In this document: positions 23,040 to 36,066 of the stretch, in pieces
Layout: the number at the start of each line of letters is the position of its first letter
How positions within the stretch are numbered: the stretch's first letter is position 1
Assembly (NCBI GenBank): GCA_021018815.1
Contig: JAITYX010000017.1
Span: 6,076,001 to 6,140,000 of the forward strand
Reading direction: 5' to 3'
From: Talinum fruticosum
Lineage: Eukaryota > Streptophyta > Magnoliopsida > Caryophyllales > Talinaceae
DNA: 64,000 nt
Position numbers and translations under genes: made by a program
Notes under the pieces: generated by a model
Seen by the model: only the letters and a program-made list of their open reading frames with translations
Told to the model about the DNA's origin: nothing
The model's database searches: none

Positions 23040-23700
23040 GGTGGATTGAATTGAAGGATGCTCTGCTTCTCTCTCCGCTCTAGAGTTTCAAAATCATGAA
23101 TTAGTTTATCAAATCTTGAATTAATTCTCCAATTTCAACTTCGTGACTCATACAAGTACATTGATCAATTTAATTTTGATTTATTCGGAGTATAATAATT
23201 TTTTTTTATTAATCTCTGGGGACATGAGATGATAAAGACAGATCAAAAAGGTTGAATTTCATTTTGTTTTATTTTTTCTGAATATTAATTTTAATTATAT
23301 TGAATTAAATTAACATATTTTTTAATTTAAAAAGTGAAATCAACACTTATTTAATTCCAAGAATTGGATATGTAATGACTTATGATATGTAAAATATTTC
23401 GTTTATTGTTTAAACATGGATAATTTTTTCACAAAATAAAAAATTAAAAATTAAAAATTGGCAACTTCTTTCGCTCTCACAAAGCACTTTTGTTTTCATG
23501 CATTGAATTCCGATATCTAACTCTTGGCAAATCCACCAATCATTTAGACAAAGGAATGAAAAAGCTAAACTTCATTTTTTACAAGTGCTCTCCCTAACCC
23601 TATCTTATTTTTATACAAAAAAAAAACAAAAACAAATCTCCATGATTGAGACGTGTAGATACAATTATTTATACATGTATTTGAATACTTTAAAAAAGTA
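23040..23700 (+). repeat. Duplicated 3'-flank segment, copy 1
   Basis: Shares an ordered series of words with 28860-29745, among them AATCATGA, TCAGTTTATCAAATCTT-like, TTAATCTCTG, TAATTCCAAGA, TTCATGCATTGAA and ACACAAAG-like. The two segments are therefore homologous with small indels. The duplicated unit lies directly downstream of small gene copy A. Confidence 0.8.
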
Positions 23701-26700
23701 CTTTAACAACATATGTATTATTTATTACAATGTTGATATCGCGATTTAGTAATTTTTAAATTGAGAAAAATTGTTAAATAAATATCTCTTTTGTTATAAG
23801 ACAAATTATTTTTTATTAATTAGGATCAAATTATGAGGAAAGCGTGACTTTAACACTCTTAAGAAGAGGTGGTCAGCAACTCTTATTTTCTATGTCTCTC
23901 TTTTTTTAACGCTTTAATTTGGGTGTAAAGGAGATTAAGTTATATTTATTTCACAAAAACATACCAAATTACCAATTATTTTGCTAAAATACTACTGTAT
24001 AAATTTCAACCAACGCTCTAATATAAAATCTTTACATTTTTTTTTCTTTTGATAGTTTTAGTATTAAAGGTAGATGTATTGAGGTGCATTCCTCACCTTT
24101 ATTTATATCTAATATTATTTATAATAGACAGACTCTACATTTCTAAACAACATTTTCATTATACCTTTACAAGGATGTAGGGAGCACTTGTTGTTCAAAA
24201 ATCATAAAGACCTTTTCAAGAATATGTGGGGAACCCTTGTTCATTTTCAAACTTTCAAGGTTGTGGGGATCATAATGAACCTTATTGTTCATTATGGATG
24301 TGGGGATCAAAGCCTTTTTGTTTATTGTGCGTTAGTTATTGAAAATTTTTTAAAGAATGTGAATTTTCAATAGAATAACAACGAGTTCGATAGATTAATA
24401 TAAACATCACAAAAATACTATTTTCTTTGGATCCCGGTAAAAATTATCTTTATCCAATCTTCTTTAAACTTAATATATTAAAAAAATCCCTCTAAGGATA
24501 TAGATGTATATGCTTAATCTAACGAATGATGAGAATGTCCCTTACAAATAAATGATATGATATGATGATAACTTAATAATGTAATGTTTAAATTTAAAGA
24601 AAAATTATCTAAGGATAAGTCATGCCGAAATAAAGCTAGTGTCTTTGAGCTTTAAACTAAAAAGTTATATTATTTAAGGCAACTTGACTGAAGTCTCAAG
24701 CAGGAAGTGGTCCTTTCAGATGGACCAACTTTCATGATTTAATTAGGTATATATATGTCACATTCTCCCTTTTTCCTCCTTTTGTCCCCCCTCTTTTTGT
24801 TCCTTTTTTAAAGATGGCCTCAGCATCCTTTTGGCCACCCCTAGCCTAGGTTGTCTCTTATAGGACGCAATAGTGTATTCGCAACACATATATAATAGTA
24901 TAGTATTATAATAAAAATGTGTATTGAGATTTTTATTTGTAGTAGATTCATTCACTATCCCTTATCTTAAAATTGTGTTAGAGTCGAATGAATTATAACA
25001 GATAAAAGGGGCTTAAAATTTAAGGAAGTCTAACCTAACTTACAATCCCTCAAATAACTGAGGAAGATTGTAACTCTCCCCATATTTGAGCCTGGGTCGC
25101 ATGGGTAGTAGGTAGGTGAGAAGCTAATTGGTTTACCACCATTTCTACACTCGTATAGTTAGATATAATATTAATACGTCTATAATCTGAATAATTATAA
25201 AATAGTTTGGATTATACTCGAACTGATATGAAAATATGTTTGAAGTTGATGACCATAATCTTTTGATTTACCAATTCAAATTAAAAACTACAAAATTCAT
25301 CTTGCCTAAAAATAAAAACCTAGAAATATATATTCTACGGTATACATGCTAATTTTCTATACTTTTAAAAAATATACCCCCAACTATAGAGTAAAACTAT
25401 ATCTTGTGATTTTTAATAATTTTTTTAAAAGAGTTTGTATAATTTTCTAAAATCTTTATATTTTTATAATATTTAGTTATTTTTTACAATTCCTTATAAC
25501 TTTTTAGATCATCTTTTACCTTCTTATAATAAAAATCTCTATTGCTCATCACAATTTTATATAACTCCTTACATATTCTTACACTTATAATTTAACAATG
25601 CAATTGAAAAAAAAAAAAGAAGAGACCAAAAAAATAGCGAATATCTTAATCATCTTACAAGGTGAGATTTTAACATTTGCAGTGTTGATAAGGAAAAAAT
25701 AATAATAAAAGAGTAGACTATATTGTGAATCCAAGTCTACCGACCCATAGACTTGCACATTAAAAAAATATACATTTTTAAAAGGAGTGAGTATGAAAAT
25801 AAAGAGAAATTTTTTTAAAATAATAAAAATAATACCATATATAATAATCTGGATTGAACCGGACAATCATATGTATACTATATAAGTAATTTATGTATGC
25901 ACATTGAAGTTAAATATGAATCTTAATGGTTAAGTCATACCGTACAACCTATAGAGTGGTTGAGGCATCCCCGTCGACAAGATATTGGCTGTGGAAAGGA
26001 ATCTATTTATTCATTATTCAATGTACATTTGGTTTGGAAAAAAAATGGTGATTGTTATATTCTTTCCCTCTTTTTAAAGTTCAATACATGCTATATACAT
26101 TACACGAGGGCACGTTTAGTTTTGTTTAATTACAAATTTCACTAGAAAAAAAAAAAAGAAGAAAATTTGTAGATGTATTAAGTTTTGTTGTAATCTTCAA
26201 AAATATGCAAGAAATTATTGATAAATATTTAGAATTACAAAAATATGTAGAATCTGTCTACTAGTGGTTCTATCTTAACTTCTATCTCCCTCCTACTCTG
26301 TTTTGTACTGTCTAGTCAAATTTATAAATTTAATTTATTATATATGATATTTATTTTAATCTTCTAAAATCCACTTAAGTCTATGATGCCATTTTTTTTA
26401 AAATTATCATATTTTTTTATATTAAATTATATTATATTATGTCATCGAATCTATAAAAATATAAGTTTATATGGTATAAATACGGCCTATTTTACTATAT
26501 CATGTGAGTTCCTTTGATTTATTCTTTTCTTTTTTTTTGGATGCAATTTATTCTTTTCTTTTTTAAGATGGATCTATGTAGATTTTTTTAATATAAAAGT
26601 ATATTGGTTTTGTCTAGCATTTTAAAGTGGGTTTTCCTCTTTATCTTCACCTAGGTTTTTTAGACGTTGATATTTCAAATTATTAATTAATTTTGGGTTT

Positions 26701-27331
26701 ATAGACTCGTTTAACTCTATTAGATTAGCTATTATATATGGTAATATATTTTACTGTTTAAAAATTCACATTTTATTTTTATAATTTATCCTCCTAAAAA
26801 GAGATATTGTTTTGCTCAATATGCTACACTAATAAATTTATAACTTTGAGTTTATAATATAAGTTATATATTTTTAGGCAAAAATTTGACCAAAAAAAAT
26901 GCCGTGATTAAATAGGGGACAAGTATCTCACCATATACAATCACGCAAAGGGACAGGGTGTTTCACTCTCTTTCCCTTTTTTTTCCCCTTCCTAATTCTA
27001 TTCTCTTTTTTTTATCAATTAATTCTATTCCATTGATTTTTTTATCAATATAAGTGTGTTGATTTATTTATGTTCCAAACTATTATAAGTATCGAAATTT
27101 GCCTTTGCAAACATAAATTAGCAAAATTAATTTTTCGTCTTTTGGTAAGTCTTTGATATGTTCTTTCAAAACTAAAGGAAGCAAACTTATTTATTTTACT
27201 ACTACTAGTTTGAGTCTGTATATTTATATAAAATATTGAAATTAAAGGTATATTCAAACTTACATAAAAATTATTATTTATTTTTATTTTCTATTTATTT
27301 CTATTATTTTCTGTTCGTTTCTATTTGATTA

Positions 27332-27332
<1 letters not shown>

Positions 27333-27386
<54 letters not shown>
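27333..27386. repeat. (ATT)n microsatellite
   Basis: About 18 ATT units in a row. Confidence 0.95.
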
Positions 27387-28859
27387 TATGCTTGTTTCTG
27401 TTTGTTTTTGCTTTTTTAATTAATCATTTCTATTTGTTTCTACTCTTTTATGTCCGCTCTATTTTTATTTCTATTTTTTTTTTGTAATTTTGAACAGACT
27501 CTAAGAAGATATAGTTTAATTAATGAAAATTTCAATTTCACTATGATCGAACATTTATTAGTACCATGTTTCATAAAATCATTTTTTATATAATTATAAT
27601 ACATTAGCGGATAGTTTGGTTTACTATTTTTAATAAATCACCTTTGGCTGTTGAATAGGCCATTAATATCTCATACGACAAGTAATTTTAAAAAATAAAA
27701 TGTGATAGATAATAACCTTTTCTTTTAGCTTCTATTTGAACTTTAGAGAATATGATAAGCACAAGAAAATTCAAAAGACAAAAAATTAAAAGGGAAAATA
27801 CCTCAAAGAAAGCCAAATTTTGTTGACCTCATTTGGATAAAATTAAAAAAAAAAATACAATTCAACATCATAACACTCCCCTGCCCTACTACAAGCTCGT
27901 AGCAATTTTTCTCTCCTCTTTTATAATTTTTTCAGGATATAAAATTAGTAATTTTTATCTATTTAAAGCCAACAAGTACACTTAGTATTCTTATTACTTT
28001 AAAAACCATTTATTGACTTTCTAGTCTCTTTGTGTGGTCTCCCGGCCCCTGATATGCTTGTTGATAGCCTTTTGTGGATTTACCTAAATATAAAATTTAC
28101 TAGACGACTAACTTTAAAATAAAAAAAACATTGAGAAAACTAATTCACATATATATGTATATAATGATGTAGTTCAATCACAACAAAAAAAAAAAAAAAG
28201 CAACTACAAAAATTGCCTTCTTTTAAAAATATGGCTACGTACGTGCAACTGGTATATATATACGTAAGCAAAATTGCTTTTTTTCGCTCTCCTTCTTGTT
28301 AAAGTTAGGTTTTTCTCCTTTTGGTGAGAATTTTATTTCTCTTGCCCAAATGTGATTTTTTTTTATTAGGGTAATTTGATGGGTTTATTTTTGATATCTT
28401 TATCAATTTGTTTCCCTAATTTTGGTTAGGAATGATTTAACAATAGAATTTCACATGGCCCGATCAATATGATGATTCTTTTAAATTGGATATATTATAC
28501 CACAAAGAGATCTATTTTATGAACTTATACTATAGTTCGTCGATGTTTAAAAAAGACAAATTGAAGTCGAAGAATATGATTGTATGCCTAAATTAATGTT
28601 GCAAGTATAGATTCAAGAAGTATATTAATCATTAATTTTAAATTTATTTTATTAAAAAATTATCTTTATATATACTGTATGACTTTTTATTTGTATAAAA
28701 TAGAGAGACTATTGTAATACTGCATTGATTGCATTATATTATTATCATTAATTAATGTAATTTTCTTTAGTTTTATTTTAGTGTATACTGAGTGAGATGT
28801 AAAGGATTAAATTATGAGGCATGATATATTACATTTGTTTAACATAAATTAATTTAAAA

Positions 28860-29017
28860 TGATTTTGAAGTGAAGGATGTTATGGTTTCTCAATCTACTT
28901 TGGAGTTCCAAAATCATGATTCAGTTTATCAAATCTTAAATTAATTCATTTTCAACTTCCTGATCGACTCATCATAGCATAGGAGTTTATTGGTAAACTT
29001 AATTCGGATATGTTTGG

Positions 29018-29112
<95 letters not shown>

Positions 29113-29745
29113 TATTGATTAATCTCTGAGTAAAGGAGATGAAAGTAAAAGGGTCGGATTTTATTTTATTTTAACTGGCTAAGACACGTACTTTATTATA
29201 AAATTAATTTTTAAAATAAGCATATGATATTATAAAAAGTATCATTATGTAATTATTTAATTTTATAATAATTAAGAATAAAATAATTTATAATTTATAA
29301 TTAAATGAAGACAAGAATTATGCCTTAGAAAACATGATAACACAAGGGATGAAAATTGATGTTAATTTTATTATGTTGAGTTAAATTAAAATATTTTTTG
29401 GTAATCTAATTAGAAAAATTAGATCAACACTTGTTTAATTCCAAGATTTGATATGTTATGATATGTAAAGTATTTTCGTCATTGTCTAAAAATGGAGAAT
29501 TGCACATTAAAAATGGCAAACTTCCTTCACCATCACCATCACTTCTCAAGTACCCATTGTCTTCATGCATTGAACTCAACTAACTCTCACAAATTCCACT
29601 AATGATTTACACAAAGAATGAAAGGGTCAAACTTAATTTTTTTAAAAAGTTATCTCCCTATCTTACTTTTATACCCAAAAAATAAAAAAAAATAAAAAAA
29701 TCCTTATGATTAAGATTTGTAGATACATGTATCTTATGAAATGAA
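28860..29745 (+). repeat. Duplicated 3'-flank segment, copy 2, without a gene
   Basis: Homologous to 23040-23700, with a large AT microsatellite (29020-29109) inserted inside it. No MAEKAA-type reading frame lies upstream, so this is a duplicate that lost, or never received, the coding part. Confidence 0.8.
29020..29109. repeat. (AT)n microsatellite
   Basis: About 44 AT units, the longest in the window. The homologous position near 23190 has only a short T-run. Confidence 0.95.
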
Positions 29746-30964
29746 CTCTTATACAATGTATACGAGTAGGTAAGATACCAATTTTATATAATCCTTGAAC
29801 TGTAAAAAAATATATAAATTAAAAGACTTACTAAAAATAAGTTATTCGTGGTCGTGATCTCAGGGTCGTAATTAAAAAGAAAGAATAAATAACTTAATTA
29901 GGCTAATTCTCTCACAAGTGGGATAAATATTACTAAGTTGGTATTTATATGATAGTATAGGAGTTGCCTTATTACAACATTAATGAAATAATTCTACATT
30001 TGAGGAGAATATTTGATAGTAACTTCATTTTGTCTTTTAACATAGGATAAATATTACTAAGTCAAAAGTCTATTCAATGTAGAGTGTTTTTTTTCATTTA
30101 TTATGTTGGAATTATTTTTTATTATTTAATTTTTATAATAATAATTAAATTAGAATTATCGATACCTTAATACTCTGAAGTTTTTTATTATAATCTTATT
30201 GCATTAATTTTATTTTTTAAAATTAAGTTAGTCTCCAATTGGACTTAGGATCGATAAACATATCAGGTTGTTTGGAGGGAAGTGTAAGGGAAAACAAACC
30301 CAGCCTATTATTGCTAGCCCGATATGACAGAATATATCCCGTAAATAGAGCAATATACTCCCGCCAGTGTTTTAAGTACCAGCGACGGAGCCAATTTACG
30401 TGGTGTGCAGTTTTAGGATATTGTTGGTAAAAAAATTGTTAATGTCCCGTAAATAGAGCAATATACTCCCTACCAGGTTTTAAGTACTAGTGGCGGAGCC
30501 AATTTACGTGGTGTGCGGTAGTAGGAACTGTTGGTCAAAAAAATTGTTAAAGATTTTATGTGTAAAATTCCATAAAATTATTAAACTAGACATTTGTAAA
30601 AAATAATTAATATTTATGAAATTAAAAGACATTAGAATGGATACCAATAAATACTATTTTTTAGTTTTTTTTAATTTTTGAATGATGATAGTCTAGTTTT
30701 GATAAGTTGAAATGACATAAGTTTTTAAACATTGTACTTTAGCCTTTTGTAGACATCATCAACATAGTGAAAAGAAGAATCCACATGAAAACCATAATAT
30801 TTTACCAAAATCATGATTTAAAAAAACTAATTACTTGAAATTTTGAAATATATGAACAAAAAAGAATAAGTAACTCTAAAGAAACTAAAAATTCCAACAC
30901 CAAGCCACCTTTAAAGAACAAAAACAAATGATTTTTATAAATTACACTGCGAGCCAATGAGATA
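29746..30964. other. Intergenic, with a local tandem duplication
   Basis: No gene seen apart from the duplicated stretch at 30337-30551. The remainder is AT-rich, without recognisable domains. Confidence 0.6.
30337..30551. repeat. Tandem duplication, about 108-bp unit, two copies
   Basis: Unit 1 (30337-30444) and unit 2 (30445-30551) share TCCCGTAAATAGAGCAATA at the start and GGAGCCAATTTACGTGGTG in the middle, with scattered differences. The GGCGGAGCCA motif is frequent in plant transposon-derived sequence, but I cannot assign a family. Confidence 0.85.
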
Positions 30965-31608
30965 TGTTAGGATATTGAGCGCTTTGAATGTAGAAGCGTT
31001 TTGGATATAAAAAATAATTAGAAGTCAATAAGCCAAATAAAAGTAACGAGACAATGGACACAAGGATTTTTAACGTGAAAACCCAAATCGGGAGAAAACA
31101 ACGATCGACACAACAAACCGATACCACTATTATAGGAGATTACAAGAAACGATCTGACCCTTGACCTTCCCAAAACTCGAGATTATCCAACCTCACTACT
31201 CTCTCTTTACAATAACACACACAATTGGATACCCCAATTGGCATTCACCAAAATCTCACAATTTGATATTTGGATACTTGGATAAAATACAAAGATGAAC
31301 AAACAATCCCTTAAATAGACAATAAACTAACCCCTTGACTTGCTCCGCAACAACAAGCATTAAAACCGAGCAATCATGGTAAAAACCGCTGAAAAACGGC
31401 CAAAAACCGAAGGGACTGGGCACCGTGCAGCTGGCACCGATCATGCCAAGCAAACACAGGCTGCCCGTGTTGGTTATCGCCCGGCCGAAGTTTCTCCTCT
31501 TCGTCCGAAATGATCCATGCTTGATGTCTCTTGCCCGTATTCGCCCTTTCTTATTTCGTAACGTGATTTTCTTGAGTTAAAAGCAAGATTTTGGGTCATA
31601 TTCTAACA
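30965..31608. mobile_element. Solo LTR 3, copia-type (644 bp)
   Basis: Begins TGTTAGGATATTG and ends CATATTCTAACA, giving the short terminal inverted repeat TGTTAG/CTAACA typical of copia LTRs. Perfect TSD AGATA at 30960-30964 and 31609-31613. An internal block (GGATTTTTAACGTGAAAACC, 31069 onward) is a common feature of plant copia LTRs. No internal coding region or second LTR is present. Confidence 0.88.
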
Positions 31609-31688
31609 AGATACAAATCAAAAGCAAACTATGAGAAATCAACCATAACTACAACTACAATACAATGAACAACGAATTTTCGTCAACA

Positions 31689-32460
31689 TTTTTTTTTTTT
31701 TTTGGGATTGGGTAAGTTCAAGAACTAATAGGTAGCTCTTCTCGCAAGGGTTCTACCTAAGTTGTCCTCCATTAAAATGGAGAGAAAAGAAGAAGAGGGG
31801 ATAGAAAACCAAACTAAAGTAGAAAAAATACATTGACCAAACTTAGCTACCCGACTGCATGACTCGATTCCCTTCTCTAAATGTATGATGAATAAAAACT
31901 TGATTGCACATTCGAAGGAAACGATGAGTGTCTTGAACCAACGTTTGTATTTCCCAAGGAACCTGAATTTCTCCTTTAATTGCTTTAATGACCGTTAGGT
32001 TATCTCCTTCCAAAATGATAGAACGAAATCCCGCATGAACAACCGCTTTAACACCATTTCTCATGGCAGTAGCCTCTGCTAGAAGAACCGAGGATGGCCC
32101 CAAATTTGTTGCTCCTACTTGAAGAAACCTCGCCATCCCAACTTCGATGACGAAGCTTCCCGCCGCCGCCGAACAAGACCTTGAACCGTCAAAATTGACT
32201 TTGATAAATCCTCCGGGTGGTTTGTGCCAACAAATCGGATGGTTAGAAGTGTTGGCACGTAGTGAGGGAGAAGGTGAGGATGGGTTGAAATATTGATCCA
32301 GCTTGCTCCTAGATCGCCATGCAGCCCAAGATGTTTTGGCTCGAAGGATTGTGGCAATGGAATTGAAAGTTCCATTGTTGAAGAGATTGTCAACATAATG
32401 CATTGAGAAAGGATAAACAAAAAATAATCACAAAGACCATGAGCTAAAAAAAGTAGGGAC
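31689..32460 (-). pseudogene. 5'-truncated LINE with RNase H domain
   Basis: The minus-strand frame 32403-31843 encodes an RNase H-like domain (RVT_3 type). Visible blocks are FIKVNFDGS (first catalytic Asp), LLAEATAMRNG (Glu), IILEGDNL (second Asp) and FIHHTFREGNRV near the end. This is the C-terminal domain of plant L1 ORF2. A run of 15 T at 31689-31703 on the plus strand is the poly(A) tail, so this is the 3' end of a LINE inserted on the minus strand. The 5' limit is uncertain. I could not confirm a TSD. Confidence 0.8.
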
Positions 32461-32554
32461 ACTTCCTATTAATCATATGTTGAAATAAAGTTAAAAGTTA
32501 AATATAGTGGATGTAATTATATTTACGAAACCAAATCCTTTATAATTTTACAAT

Positions 32555-33139
32555 TGTTAGGAAATATAGTAGGATATAGCAAAGATGTAAAGATATTTAG
32601 ATATTTAAGCAAAAAGGCAAAACAAAAATAAGAACACCAAAATTTACGAGAAAATCCAAAATGAAAGAAAACCACATATAGAGAACAACATATCCATTAT
32701 AATATAAATGAGTACAAGGTCGATCTCAAGTGTCGATGAGGATAACAAGATCAGAAAAATCAGAAATTATAATCACTATCTAAAACACTTACTTACAAAA
32801 CTAAAAGTGGATCATTGGGATGGATCCACAAGAGAAATAGTATAGATTAGAGGACAATATGTGGATGATTTGGTAAATGAAAAATGGTGGACTATATAAT
32901 GAAGAATGGAGCCATAGACATAAATTACACTTGCTTTGCTTCGGGAATTTGATGGATCTTCGTTCTAGAGTATTTCTAACCGTAATATGATATGCGATCC
33001 TTGGACATAAACAATCTGTGTCGATTGTTGGTGTCCCTGATTTGTGCCTTTTTTAACACTACTAGTTTCTCCTTAAGTATAATGCACCTACTAAGTATCG
33101 GATCGATTTTTGAGTGAAATTTGACCACCGCATCTAACA
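32555..33139. mobile_element. Solo LTR 4, copia-type (585 bp)
   Basis: Begins TGTTAGGAAATATAG and ends GCATCTAACA, flanked by a perfect TSD ACAAT (32550-32554 and 33140-33144). It contains an AACACCAAAATTTACGAG-type block like that of other plant copia LTRs. It is similar in design to solo LTR 3 but differs clearly in sequence, so it is another family. Confidence 0.85.
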
Positions 33140-33144
33140 ACAAT

Positions 33145-33598
33145 TCAACAGTAAACTAGTCGCATCAAATCCCTCCCTTCCGCCCAACGTATATCGACAA
33201 GATTTTTGAGGGATGACTTTGCATTTGAGTTAATTTTGATTAAATTACAAAGGGCAAGGAAGATGCTTAGAGGGAAAGAATAGCCTTGAGCCTTGATTGA
33301 CTGAGTCACTCGGGGAGGGGGTCCTCCACAAGTTGCTCGAGCATTTCCTCTTTCCCGCCAAATTTCATACGCCGGGTGCTAACTCATCAACTCCTCTTTG
33401 GCCTCCACGTGTCGTTTTCCCTCTTTCGGATGGTCCTTCCAAGCACCTTCCTAATGCTTTGCCTTTCCACCCTTTTTTTTCTTTTATATTTTCATAAATA
33501 AATAAATAAATAGATTCTCCAGCACTCTTGCTTAAGTCGATTCTCAACACCCTCACTTGAGCTCAAATCTCTCTCTCTGTTCCCTCCACGAAACGCCA
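33145..33598 (+). promoter_or_regulatory. Upstream region of small gene copy B
   Basis: Shares TTTCCCGCCAAATTT (33351 region) and CCACGTGTCGTTTTC-like words with the region upstream of copy A at 22290-22400, in the same order, so the promoter was duplicated with the gene. CCACGTGTC contains a G-box-type ACGTG core. A pyrimidine-rich leader precedes the ATG. Confidence 0.55.
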
Positions 33599-33811
33599 AT
33601 GGCGGAGAAGGCAGCACTGAAGAGGGAGCTGGCCTGGTACTTGAAGCCACTTCACCCAGCGGAGAAGAAGCTCGTGAAGCGCATGATGTTCGATCGTATC
33701 CTTGCTTGCTTTCTCTCTCCTCTCCACCACAAGAACATTAACCACAACAAGATGAAGATGAAGAATCAGGTGTTTCCGGAGAGTTCAAATTCTGAAAATC
33801 TCCCAAAATAG
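33599..33811 (+). CDS. Small basic protein, duplicated gene copy B (70 aa)
   Basis: Paralogue of the gene at 22614, same strand, about 11 kb away. It encodes MAEKAALKRELAWYLKPLHP, then a lysine-rich stretch, then MMFDRILACFLSP, and ends after an N/K/M-rich tail. Length is nearly the same as copy A (70 against 72 residues). Similarity is high to residue 41 and drops beyond KNQ, with CAG-GTGT present in both copies as a possible 5' splice site. Charge is strongly positive. I do not recognise the family; no signal peptide or transmembrane segment is clear, though the FDRILACFLSP block is hydrophobic. Function unknown. Confidence 0.6.
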   Translation: MAEKAALKRELAWYLKPLHPAEKKLVKRMMFDRILACFLSPLHHKNINHNKMKMKNQVFPESSNSENLPK

Positions 33812-35990
33812 TTTTGTGTATTGTGTAATTATGTCTTTTCCTTGGCTAATTATGATCGTTGTGGTGACGTTAGAGAATTAAAATTGTAGCAAGATTTTTG
33901 TTCCAATTAATTTGAATTTAGAATTGAAAATTGAATTTCTATTTTGATTACATTGAGTTTGGAGTTTGGAGTTCGAAAAGGACGTAATCATCTAATCTCA
34001 AAAGGATCATCCTTTTCAATGATACCATTGTCATTATCCACAATGACTACAATTAAAAATAATCTTAGTCATTTACATATCAAATTTAATCCTAATTATT
34101 TATTTTTTAATTTATATAAATTTTAAAAGTTATATTTTTTCAATTGAAAATATTATGTAAACTTAAAAACAAAATTATATTTAGAACTTACTAATATACA
34201 AACATTTATTTTCTTTTTTTTTTTGCAGCAATAATATTTTTCATATATTATCAAAAACTAAAATTATATGTTATCGGGTTGATTAAGTTAATAATTTTTT
34301 TAATCATCTAATTTCAAAAGGATGGATCATCCACTAATTTAACCCAAAGAATTAGATTTCTTGAGATCTTTACCGTTATTTATTTATTGTTCATAAAAAA
34401 ATGGTCATTATCAGCAGCAATTTTCAAGTACTCTTTCTTTTTATGCATCAAAACTTGACGTCAACTATCAGACTTTAATTAAATTCATAAATTATTTTTT
34501 TGACAAATAAAAATGAAACTTCCTCTCCACTAATTAAATTCATATATTTAATTAAATAAATAAACAATATATTTAATTATTTATTTAATTTTTCTAGGAT
34601 AAAGTAATTTAAAATTGTACAAGAATTGTATTGTACACACCATGAATTTGTATTCTTTCCCAAAAAAAAAAAAAAAAGAGTTTTGTTTCAAAAATTATTT
34701 TTGTGGCCTTATTGTATGGATCCAATACTTCTCAACTTTTGTGGGCCGCCCTTTTAGTCTCATATGATTTGTAGGTCCGAATTCCAACCTATAGAGACGG
34801 GTTTTTTTTTCTTTTTATTGGTGGTCGGGTAATACAGAAGAGGTATTGGCCCAAATAGCCCCAGAAACTGCCCCTGTGGACAAGGTTGGCTTGCTTGCAA
34901 ACTCCCATAACTAACAACTTGGAGGCTTTAAAAATCTTACCAAAGGATACACTAGGGTAGGTATAGACCTCACATAAGTGATTCTCGCTCATACGAAAAC
35001 AAGTCGAATTAAGCTCAACCGTTATTCGAAATGTTAATTTGAGATGGCTCAAATCAAATTGAACCGAACTTGACCTGGATATTTCCTACTAAAGTCCCTT
35101 TTTTACAAGACAAGCATACTTGACCAAACATCAAATAATCAAGTCAACTCGACTAGAAATTAAAAGTGAACCAAACCGAAAGTCAAGCTAATCTTTGTAA
35201 CCCAAATATGATCCACTCCAAACTAACTCAATACGAATGACCCATTTATCGTGTGTAATATTTCAAACTAAGTTTAACAATATCAAATTTTAAACTACAA
35301 TAATTTTGTATTGTACCATGCTTAATTGAATTGTTAGTCTAAACAATAGTACAAAAACCGCTCCATAAAACACAGGTTGAATATCTCTTGAATTGTTAGT
35401 CTAAACAATAGTACAAAAACCGCTCCATAAAACACAAGCTGAATATCTCTTTAATGATTGTATTAATATATAAACTAAATTTTTCTAAATATGAGTTTGA
35501 CATAAAACCTCCATTTTTTCCTGTTCTTTATTAAATGTTATTTAGGTCACAATATATATTTGATATACATATGTATTTATACATGAATGAAACTGAAATG
35601 TTCATGTTGCTTATGTAACTCCCATTAATCAGGAGGAGAAAAAGGTCAAATACAAAAGATAAAGACAAGTGAACCCCATATATAATCTCAAACTTCAAAT
35701 TGTTAAACAGGGATGTATGAAATTTGAATTAAAAGCATAATTACCCCGTTAAACAATTAATTAAAGTAATCACAAATTTGATAGACCCCACCCCACCTTC
35801 CAATTTGCCCCAAAAAGTTGAAGGAAAATGATAGCAAAAACCCACCACTCCCACTAATGTGTAAAATTGTAATTGGCTTCTAGTAACCGTTGCGCAACGG
35901 ATTTCTACCCCCGGCAATTCCAAATTCAAACATTCTTCTAATCCCAAAAAGTCCAAACCCCACTTACCTTTCCCTTTCCCTTTCGCTTTT
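33812..35990. other. AT-rich intergenic region
   Basis: No gene seen. 34320-34470 shows patchy resemblance to the copy A 3' flank (TTCAAGTACTCTTTC...ATGCATCAA), so the duplication may extend here. A 62-bp tandem duplication lies at 35326-35449. Confidence 0.55.
35326..35449. repeat. 62-bp tandem duplication, two copies
   Basis: Two adjacent copies starting TTGAATTGTTAGTCTAAACA (35326-35387 and 35388-35449), differing at two positions near the end (CAGGTT against CAAGCT). A recent duplication. Confidence 0.95.
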
Positions 35991-35992
35991 GC

Positions 35993-36002
35993 ACTTTATA
36001 TA
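35993..36002 (+). promoter_or_regulatory. Putative TATA box
   Basis: CTTTATATACA about 70 bases before the ATG at 36067, following a pyrimidine-rich CCCTTTCCCTTT tract. Position suits the gene at 36067. Confidence 0.5.
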
Positions 36003-36066
36003 CATGATATATATATGAACCCACCATCATCCTCCCAAAATTCAAGTCCCCAAAAGAATTTGCCAA

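Larger units (their letters stand above)
22833..28859. other. Long AT-rich intergenic region
   Basis: No gene, RNA gene or complete transposon recognised. It contains the 3' flank of copy A (23040-23700), which is duplicated at 28860-29745, poly-A/T tracts and an ATT microsatellite near 27333. A 61-codon frame at 24188 has no features of a real gene. Confidence 0.6.

Noticed and set aside
25060..25140. Possible tRNA-derived SINE on the minus strand (GGTGGTAAACCAATT with a weak box B)
   Set aside because: Box B is poor (GGCTCAAATAT), and there is no clear 3' tail or TSD.
32380..32400. GTCAACAT near 32389 as a TSD partner of the same word at 31682 for the LINE RNase H fragment
   Set aside because: It falls within the LINE-coding frame and the match is short, so it cannot be distinguished from chance.
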